This document shows positions 58,297 to 64,000 of a stretch of DNA of 64,000 nt, piece by piece. Every line of letters starts with the position of its first letter. The first letter of the stretch is position 1. A model generated the notes under the pieces. It did no database searches. It had not been told where the DNA came from and saw only the letters and a list, made by a program, of their open reading frames with translations. Origin of the DNA: Paraburkholderia kirstenboschensis (GTDB taxonomy: Bacteria; Pseudomonadota; Gammaproteobacteria; Burkholderiales; Burkholderiaceae); contig NZ_CAJHCR010000008.1 in assembly GCF_904848585.1 (NCBI RefSeq), forward strand, positions 225,356-289,355, written 5' to 3'. Both the position numbers and the translations under genes were made by a program.

Positions 58297-59100
58297 TTAC
58301 CAGGTGGCGCCGGGATGCTGGCGCGCAAGGCTTTGCATTTCGGCCAGCACGAAGCCCATGTGCTCGGAATGCTCGCCGTGTTTTCCAGTCGTGACGTGCT
58401 TGACCGCTTCGGGCAGGGTGAGCGTGGCTTGCTCGAGCGTCGCGCGAACGTCGTCGAGCCACGCGGCTTCGAGATCTGCGGTCAGCGGTCCGATGCCTGT
58501 GGCGGCGATGGTCTCTTCGACCGGATCGGCAGTGAAGAACTCGCGCGTGTACGGCAGCAGATAGTCCAGCGCAGCCTGCGCGCGTCGATGCGATTCCTCT
58601 GTGCCGTCGCCGAAGCGGATCAGCCATTCGCTCGCGTGATGCACGTGGTAGCTCGCTTCCTTGATCGACTTCGACGCGATCGCGGCAAGCTGCGTGTCCG
58701 CCGATTGCGTGAGCGCCGTCCACAGATGCGCCATCAATGTGGAGTAAAGAAAGTTGCGGACGATTGTGACCGCATAGTCCTTCTCTGCTTGGGCGGTAGC
58801 CGACAGCGGACCGCAGTGCGGCAGTTCGGCCAGCGTGTAATTCGCGAATTCACGCTCGGCGCGAAAGTACGCGTAATCGTCTTCCGTGCGCGTCTTGCCG
58901 GTGAGTTGCTGCTCCAGCGAGGCCGCGTGCGTATAAAGCAGGCGCGCCTGGCCGACAAGATCGAGGCTCATGTTCGACAGCGCGATGTCTTCTTCGAGAA
59001 TCGGGCCGTGGCCGCACCACTCGCTATTGCGCTGACCGAGTATCAGCGCGGTATCCGCGAGGCGCAGCACGTATTGCAGATGTTCAGGCGTGATGTTCAT
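58297..59100 (-). CDS. paaC: Phenylacetyl-CoA epoxidase subunit PaaC
   Basis: 267 residues, the ferritin-like non-catalytic partner of PaaA. RLADTALILGQRNSEWCGHGP, NMSLDLVGQARLLYTHAASL and the helix EASYHVHHASEWLIRFGDGT are family landmarks. The di-iron ligand set is incomplete, as expected for the structural subunit. It is 8 bases from paaB. Confidence 0.94.
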   Translation of the reverse strand: MNITPEHLQYVLRLADTALILGQRNSEWCGHGPILEEDIALSNMSLDLVGQARLLYTHAASLEQQLTGKTRTEDDYAYFRAEREFANYTLAELPHCGPLSATAQAEKDYAVTIVRNFLYSTLMAHLWTALTQSADTQLAAIASKSIKEASYHVHHASEWLIRFGDGTEESHRRAQAALDYLLPYTREFFTADPVEETIAATGIGPLTADLEAAWLDDVRATLEQATLTLPEAVKHVTTGKHGEHSEHMGFVLAEMQSLARQHPGATW

Positions 59101-59108
59101 GGCCGCGC

Positions 59109-59393
59109 TTACATGTGGTTGACTTCGTCGGGAAGCGTGTAGAACGTCGGATGGCGATAGATCTTGTCGCCGGCCGGGTCGAACAGTTCGGGCTTGTCTT
59201 GCGGCGCGGAGGCTGTAATCGCCGAAGACGGCACGACCCAGATGCTCACGCCTTCCTGACGGCGCGTGTAGACGTCGCGTGCCATGCGCAGCGCCATTTG
59301 CGCGTCGGCGGCGTGCAGGCTGCCGCAGTGTTTATGGTCGAGTCCCTGCTTGCTGCGCACGAAGACTTCCCAGATTGGCCATTCCTTGTTCAT
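59109..59393 (-). CDS. paaB: Phenylacetyl-CoA epoxidase subunit PaaB
   Basis: 94 residues. WPIWEVFVRSKQGLDHKHCG, then HAADAQMALRMARDVYTRR and GVSIWVVPSSAI are the PaaB pattern. The small subunit bridges PaaAC heterodimers. It lies between paaA and paaC. Confidence 0.95.
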   Translation of the reverse strand: MNKEWPIWEVFVRSKQGLDHKHCGSLHAADAQMALRMARDVYTRRQEGVSIWVVPSSAITASAPQDKPELFDPAGDKIYRHPTFYTLPDEVNHM

Positions 59394-59432
59394 TCCTGAT
59401 CTCCTGATTCTTTGCCGGGCGTGCCGCGCTTG

Positions 59433-60431
59433 TCAGGCGGCGTGCTGTTGTGCGCGCAGGCGCTGCTTTTCGGCGTGGGCGAGGGCGGCTTCGCGGACCC
59501 AGGCGCCGTCGTTATGAGCTTTGACGCGGGTGCTGAGACGCTCGCGATTGCACGGGCCGTCGCCGTTCACGACGCGCCAGAATTCTTCCCAGTCGATGTC
59601 GCCATAGTCGTAATGGCCGCGAGCCTCGTTCCATTTGAGGTCCGGGTCGGGCAGTGTGACGCCGAGGACTTTGGCCTGATCGACGGTGGCGTCGACGAAT
59701 TTCTGGCGAAGGTCGTCGTTCGAAATACGCTTGATGCCCCATTTCGACGACTGATTGCTATGGATCGAGTCCTTGTCGCTCGGCCCGAACATCATCAGCA
59801 CCGGCCACCACCAGCGGTTCACCGCCTGCTGGACGAGCTCGCGCTGAGCTTCGGTGCCCGACATCATCGCCATCAACGCGTCGAAACCCTGGCGCTGGTG
59901 GAACGACTCTTCCTTGCAGATGCGGATCATGGCGCGGGCGTACGGCCCGTATGTGCAACGGCACAGCGGAATCTGGTTCATGATTGCCGCGCCGTCTACA
60001 AGCCAGCCGATCACGCCGACGTCGGCCCACGTGGGCGTCGGGTAATTGAAGATGCTCGAATACTTCGCTTTGCCAGAATGCAGCGCCGCAACCAACTGGT
60101 CGCGCGAGACGCCGAGCGTTTCTGCCGCGCTATATAGATAGAGACCGTGGCCCGCTTCGTCCTGCACTTTGGCGAGCAGGATCGCCTTGCGCTTGAGGCT
60201 CGGTGCGCGTGTGATCCAGTTGCCTTCCGGCAGCATGCCGACGATCTCCGAATGCGCATGCTGCGAAATCTGGCGCACCAGAGTCTTGCGGTAAGCGTCG
60301 GGCATCCAGTCTTGCGGCTCGATCTTGCCGTCGGCGGCCATCACGGCGTCGAACTGCGTCTGCTCGGGCGACGTCGCGCCGGAGTCCAGCGGAGCTACGT
60401 TGCCGGGAATATCCAGGGATTGCGTGTACAT
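59433..60431 (-). CDS. paaA: Phenylacetyl-CoA epoxidase catalytic subunit PaaA
   Basis: 332 residues from the ATG at 60431 (MYTQSLDIPG). The di-iron oxygenase turns phenylacetyl-CoA into its ring-1,2-epoxide. Ferritin-like ligand regions are LAKVQDEAGHGLYLYSAAET and CKEESFHQRQGFDALM; TPTWADVGVIGWLVDGAA lies between. The frame is open upstream to 60548 but would pass through the promoter and operator. It is the first gene of paaABCDE. Confidence 0.95.
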   Translation of the reverse strand: MYTQSLDIPGNVAPLDSGATSPEQTQFDAVMAADGKIEPQDWMPDAYRKTLVRQISQHAHSEIVGMLPEGNWITRAPSLKRKAILLAKVQDEAGHGLYLYSAAETLGVSRDQLVAALHSGKAKYSSIFNYPTPTWADVGVIGWLVDGAAIMNQIPLCRCTYGPYARAMIRICKEESFHQRQGFDALMAMMSGTEAQRELVQQAVNRWWWPVLMMFGPSDKDSIHSNQSSKWGIKRISNDDLRQKFVDATVDQAKVLGVTLPDPDLKWNEARGHYDYGDIDWEEFWRVVNGDGPCNRERLSTRVKAHNDGAWVREAALAHAEKQRLRAQQHAA

Positions 60432-60466
60432 GGGGACGCTCTTTGCGGGAGTTGTCTGGTGCGAAC

Positions 60467-60494
60467 AGTATAAACCAACCGACCGGTCGGTTAA
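60467..60494 (-). promoter_or_regulatory. paaA promoter with perfect 16-bp palindromic operator
   Basis: On the minus strand TATACT (60467-60472) is the -10, with TTAACC as a weak -35 after a 16-base spacer. The perfect palindrome AACCGACCGGTCGGTT (60477-60492) fills the spacer, so binding of a TetR-type protein would block polymerase. The probable ligand-controlled repressor is the gene at 55059-55667. Confidence 0.75.
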
Positions 60495-60645
60495 TAAATT
60501 TTTTTGAGACGGGGCGGTCACCGCAATAGCGACGGGCGCAATCGCCAAAAGCTGTTTCGTCGCCGCCGAGTCCCCGGCCCCACGCTTAACCTATAAAATT
60601 GCGAATTGGCCGCGATTCGCGGCCTTCCTGCATCCCTCGGTACTC

Positions 60646-62271
60646 ATGTTACGTCTCAGCGAAATCAAACTCCCGCTCGATCATCCCGAGAGTGCTCTTG
60701 AAGCCGCCGTCCGCGCGCGCCTCGCGGAACTCGGCGTGCCTGACAACGGGCTCGTCCGATACACGGTGTTCCGGCGGGCTCACGACGCGCGCAAGCGCGC
60801 AGACATCAAGCTCACCTATATCGTCGATGTGGAGGTCGCGGACGAAGCGGCCGCGCTCAAGCGAATCGCCGACGTGCCGCACTGCGGGCTGACGCCCGAC
60901 ATGACGTACCGGTTCGTCGCGAAGGCGCCGGCGCAACTGGCAACGCCGCGTCCGGTGGTGATCGGCATGGGGCCTTGCGGACTTTTTGCAGGGCTGATCC
61001 TCGCGCAAATGGGCTTCCGGCCGATCATTCTCGAACGCGGCAAGGCCGTGCGCGAGCGCACCAAGGACACTTTCGGGCTGTGGCGCAAGTCGGTGCTGAA
61101 CCCGGAATCGAACGTCCAGTTCGGTGAGGGCGGTGCTGGCACTTTTTCGGACGGCAAGCTCTACAGCCAGATCAAGGACCCGAAACACTACGGCCGCAAA
61201 GTGCTGGACGAGTTCGTGCGTGCTGGCGCGCCGGAAGACATCCTGTACCTGAGCCGGCCCCATATCGGCACGTTTCGCCTGGTGAGCATGGTCGAGAAGA
61301 TGCGCGCGACCATTCATGAACTGGGCGGCGAAGTGCGCTTCGAGACACGCGTGGACGATATCGACATCGACCAGGGGAAAGTGCGCGGGCTCACGCTGTC
61401 GACTGGCGAAACGCTGCGCTGCGATCACGTCGTACTGGCCGTTGGCCACAGCGCGCGCGACACGTTCGAGATGCTGCACGAACGCGGCGTCTATATAGAA
61501 GCAAAGCCGTTCTCACTGGGATTCCGGATCGAGCATCCTCAAGGTTTGATCGACCGTAGCCGGTTCGGCAAGTTTGCGGGCCACAAGCAGTTGGGCGCCG
61601 CGGACTATAAGGTGGTGCACCACTGCAGCAACGGGCGTGCGGTGTACAGCTTCTGCATGTGCCCGGGCGGTACCGTGGTCGCGGCGACGTCCGAGCCCGG
61701 GCGCGTGGTCACTAACGGCATGAGCCAGTACTCGCGCGCTGAGCGCAATGCGAACGCGGGGATCGTCGTGGGCATCACACCTGACGATTACCCCGGCGGG
61801 CCGCTTGCCGGGATTGCGTTTCAGCGCAAATGGGAAGAGCGGGCTTTCGAGCTCGGCGGCGGCAACTACATGGCGCCGGGGCAACTGGTCGGCGACTTCA
61901 TTGCTGGGCGGCCGTCCACGTCGCTCGGTTCTGTGGTGCCGTCTTATAAGCCGGGCGTGCATCCCACGGATCTCAGCACGGCCCTGCCGGACTACGTGAT
62001 CGAGGCAATTCGCGAAGCGCTGCCGCAAATGGACAAGAAGATCGCCGGTTTTGCGATGCATGACGCTGTGTTGACCGGGGTGGAGACGCGGACCTCGTCG
62101 CCGATCCGGGTGCGCCGCCGGGAGGACTATCAGAGCATGAACGTCGAGGGTCTCTATCCGGCCGGAGAGGGCGCGGGTTACGCCGGCGGCATCTATTCGG
62201 CCGCGATCGACGGGATCGAAGTCGCCGAGGCGCTCGCTTTGAAGATGACCGGGGCAAAAGAGGCCTCGTGA
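60646..62271 (+). CDS. NAD(P)/FAD-dependent oxidoreductase (YtfK-less, UbiH-unrelated FAD family)
   Basis: 541 residues. The N-terminal 90 residues form a small ferredoxin-like domain (LRLSEIKLPLDHPESALEAA). Then come the FAD-binding motif VIGMGPCGLFAGLILAQMGF, the second dinucleotide region VVLAVGHSARDTFEML, and the C-terminal domain with YPAGEGAGYAGGIYSAAIDG. Bacterial members have conserved cysteines (here FCMCPGG) but no assigned reaction. It is divergent from paaA. The qualifier in the call only means that it is not a known quinone hydroxylase; no substrate is claimed. Confidence 0.82.
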   Translation: MLRLSEIKLPLDHPESALEAAVRARLAELGVPDNGLVRYTVFRRAHDARKRADIKLTYIVDVEVADEAAALKRIADVPHCGLTPDMTYRFVAKAPAQLATPRPVVIGMGPCGLFAGLILAQMGFRPIILERGKAVRERTKDTFGLWRKSVLNPESNVQFGEGGAGTFSDGKLYSQIKDPKHYGRKVLDEFVRAGAPEDILYLSRPHIGTFRLVSMVEKMRATIHELGGEVRFETRVDDIDIDQGKVRGLTLSTGETLRCDHVVLAVGHSARDTFEMLHERGVYIEAKPFSLGFRIEHPQGLIDRSRFGKFAGHKQLGAADYKVVHHCSNGRAVYSFCMCPGGTVVAATSEPGRVVTNGMSQYSRAERNANAGIVVGITPDDYPGGPLAGIAFQRKWEERAFELGGGNYMAPGQLVGDFIAGRPSTSLGSVVPSYKPGVHPTDLSTALPDYVIEAIREALPQMDKKIAGFAMHDAVLTGVETRTSSPIRVRRREDYQSMNVEGLYPAGEGAGYAGGIYSAAIDGIEVAEALALKMTGAKEAS

Positions 62272-62392
62272 GTGAGCAGGGCAGCAGCTTGCTGCGGCGC
62301 GCGCGCCGCGGGGTTGCCGTGGCGACACTGCTCGCCGCGTCGCCCGGTGCGTTCGTGCACAATGCCCGTTTCGCTTCGAGCCAGACACCGGA

Positions 62393-63664
62393 ATGACCAT
62401 TCGCTCTTTAGCCGCCGCCTGCGGCGCGGCGCTGCTTTGCCAGTTCGCCGTTTCATCAACCGCCGCTGCCGCCGATGCCCCGCCGCATTGGGTCACCGCG
62501 TGGGCTACGGCGCTGCAGCCCATTCCACAACGGTCCGACTTGCCGCCGTTGTACCGCGCGCCGGAAGTGGCTGGGCGCACTGTCCGTCAGATTGTTTATC
62601 CGACGCTGTCCGGAAGGTCGGCACGAATTCACCTCAGCAACGAATATGGCAAGACGCCACTGGTGATCGAGGATCTGCGCATCGCGCGGTCCGCGGGCGG
62701 CGCGGCGGCTTCGGCCAGCGGCGGCGCGCGGGTGACGTTCAATGGGAAGAGCGCCGTGAGCGTGCCGCCGGGCCGCGAGTTGGACAGCGATCCGATTGCG
62801 ATGGACATCAACGAAGGCGCCCCATACGCAATCAGCGCATTCATGCGCCCGGAACAGCGGATCGCGGCATGGCATCGCGTCGCGAACCAGCTCAGCTACG
62901 TTTCGGGGCCGGGCAACCATACGGCCGACTCGGGCGCAGAGGCGTTTCGCGGACGCTTCACTCAATATGTATGGACGACGGCGTTGTCGGTGGACGCGGC
63001 GCCCGAAGCGACGGCAATTGCGGCGATCGGCGATTCGATCACAGACGGCATGCGCTCCAGCCTGAACCAGAATCGCCGATGGCCCGATGTCCTCGCCCGG
63101 CGGTTGGCCGCTTCGGGGAACGGGTCGACGGCGGTGGTCAATTTAGGGATCAGCGGCAACCGGCTGCTGAACGATTCACCCTGCTATGGCGACGCGCTAA
63201 TGACGCGTTTTGGACGCGACGTGCTCGAGCGGCCCGGCGTCAAGGCGGTCGTTGTGCTGATCGGCATCAACGATATCAATTTCGCGGCGATGCCGGCACG
63301 CAGCGGTCTTGATTGCGACTACCCCCATGCTTCGGTGACGGCGGCCGACCTGATCGCGGGCTATCAGCGGGTGATTGCAGCGGCGCGACACGCGGGCGTA
63401 AAGGTGTTCGGAGGAACGTTGACGCCCGCGTCGCTTCCGCCGCAGCGCGAAAATATTCGTCTTGCGGTTAACGAGTGGATTCGGTCGAGCCATGCTTTCG
63501 ACGGCGTTGTTGATTTCGACGCCGCGCTGCGCGATCCGGCGCAACCGGATCGACTTCAGGGCAAGTTCGATAGCGGCGATCACATCCATCCAGGCGATGC
63601 CGGTTACGCCGCCATGGCCGGGGCGGTGCCCGTCGAGGCGTTACTAAATTCGGTGCGCAGGTGA
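62393..63664 (+). CDS. SGNH/GDSL hydrolase family protein, exported
   Basis: 423 residues with a signal peptide ending near STAAAADAP. After about 190 residues of beta-rich N-terminal domain comes the hydrolase: block I nucleophile Ser215 in IGDSITDG, block II glycine in LGISGNRLLND, block III asparagine in VLIGINDIN, and the Asp396/His399 pair of DHIHPGD in block V. It is probably an extracellular esterase acting on polysaccharide acetyl groups or lipids; the substrate is not predictable. It is separated from the preceding gene by 121 bases. Confidence 0.9.
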   Translation: MTIRSLAAACGAALLCQFAVSSTAAAADAPPHWVTAWATALQPIPQRSDLPPLYRAPEVAGRTVRQIVYPTLSGRSARIHLSNEYGKTPLVIEDLRIARSAGGAAASASGGARVTFNGKSAVSVPPGRELDSDPIAMDINEGAPYAISAFMRPEQRIAAWHRVANQLSYVSGPGNHTADSGAEAFRGRFTQYVWTTALSVDAAPEATAIAAIGDSITDGMRSSLNQNRRWPDVLARRLAASGNGSTAVVNLGISGNRLLNDSPCYGDALMTRFGRDVLERPGVKAVVVLIGINDINFAAMPARSGLDCDYPHASVTAADLIAGYQRVIAAARHAGVKVFGGTLTPASLPPQRENIRLAVNEWIRSSHAFDGVVDFDAALRDPAQPDRLQGKFDSGDHIHPGDAGYAAMAGAVPVEALLNSVRR

Positions 63665-63806
63665 ATCGCCAAAAAGTTATCGTCAAACCCTTGTCATGAG
63701 GTTGTGGGTGACCTATCATTCGGCTCCTCGTTTGCGAACGAGGGCCGCGGCGGAAACCAGCGGCGGTGGCGTCAACAAGGTTTTAAGCGAAAGCGAAAAA
63801 ATGTAG

Positions 63807-63835
63807 TTGACGAAACAGAAGAGAGTCTTCATAAT
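63807..63835 (+). promoter_or_regulatory. rRNA operon promoter
   Basis: TTGACG (63807-63812), a 17-base spacer and CATAAT (63830-63835). An A-rich stretch just upstream (63795-63803) could be an UP element. Confidence 0.8.
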
Positions 63836-63920
63836 CTCGTTTCTCTGCTGCTGATGCAGCGACGCAGAACGAAGCGGTGCCGGGTAGTAGTGGTAAGGGC
63901 AGCGCAGCGTGAAGCGGACC

Positions 63921-63936
63921 GATCTTTAAAAACTAA
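63921..63936 (+). promoter_or_regulatory. boxA-like antitermination site of the rRNA leader
   Basis: GATCTTTAAAAACTAA resembles the boxA core CTTTAA followed by A-rich sequence, at the expected position before a 16S gene. Confidence 0.6.
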
Positions 63937-64000
63937 CAGCCGATAAGTGTGGGCGCTTGATGCGCGACGCGAGTGGATCTCCGGATTCACGCAAAGCGAA

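Larger units (their letters stand above)
63665..64000 (+). other. Ribosomal RNA operon leader (16S gene starts beyond the window)
   Basis: 336 bases without a gene. They carry a strong promoter and a boxA-like antitermination site and end in a sequence of the type preceding Burkholderia 16S rRNA. The mature 16S gene should begin downstream of base 64000. The small open frame at 63704-63946 is not believed. Confidence 0.8.

Noticed and set aside
63704..63946. 80-codon frame in the rRNA leader
   Set aside because: It overlaps the promoter and boxA-like site of an rRNA operon and ends in the leader.
1..64000. CRISPR arrays, insertion sequences, prophage or tRNA genes
   Set aside because: I saw no regularly spaced repeats, transposase or integrase frames, or tRNA-like cloverleaf sequences; small degenerate remnants could escape reading by eye.

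Overview
The window is ordinary, gene-dense chromosomal DNA from a high-G+C betaproteobacterium, most likely Burkholderia or Paraburkholderia chromosome 1. The evidence is dppBC proteins close to their enterobacterial counterparts, families typical of this group (DUF2957 lipoproteins, a DUF2242 lipoprotein, a DUF6723-like protein), the paaABCDE and hppD layout, and a ribosomal RNA leader at the right end of the type found before Burkholderia 16S genes. I see no insertion sequence, prophage, CRISPR array or tRNA gene. The only accessory-looking item is a ChpSB-type toxin-antitoxin pair.

Layout. 0-6 kb: the end of a dipeptide ABC transporter operon (dppABCDF) with a TraB/GumN-family protein fused onto its 3' end. 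6-8.7 kb: the ChpSB-like pair behind a TPR/glycosyltransferase protein. 8.8-14.1 kb: a 5-oxoproline utilisation locus (pxpB-pxpC-pxpA) followed by the DUF969/DUF979 membrane pair, with a divergent winged-helix regulator. 14.2-27 kb: housekeeping genes for folate, murein, tRNA and amino-sugar metabolism (5-formyl-THF cyclo-ligase, slt, an NDUFA9-like protein, a GST, cca, DUF2905, a MidA-like methyltransferase, a FolM-like reductase, folB, ttcA, glmU, glmS). 27-34.7 kb: small and hypothetical proteins, a second lytic transglycosylase, a DUF2242 lipoprotein, an IclR regulator, a ubiquitin-like/Mut7-C nuclease, a dehydrogenase and a LysE exporter. A 570-base gene-free stretch here holds consensus DnaA boxes and nested inverted repeats. 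34.8-38.7 kb: a candidate short sRNA, an OmpW porin and two paralogous DUF2957 lipoproteins. 39-48 kb: argC, a flavodoxin, a PEBP protein, an orphan LuxR-type response regulator, pyrE, an MFS transporter and malic enzyme. 48-63.7 kb: aromatic catabolism (fused indolepyruvate ferredoxin oxidoreductase, hppD with a divergent Lrp regulator, paaABCDE with a TetR regulator and its palindromic operator), then a FAD oxidoreductase and an SGNH hydrolase. 63.7-64 kb: promoter and leader of an rRNA operon whose 16S gene lies beyond the window.

How it works together. Peptide uptake (dpp), 5-oxoproline opening (pxp), aromatic amino-acid breakdown (indolepyruvate oxidoreductase, hppD) and phenylacetyl-CoA epoxidation (paaABCDE) give the window a scavenging and aromatic-degradation character among core biosynthetic genes. 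The least explained and most testable items are the putative sRNA at about 34828-34888, the phased GATAA/DnaA-box element at 29282-29474, and DUF969/DUF979 as a candidate 5-oxoproline transporter with its own regulator and operator.
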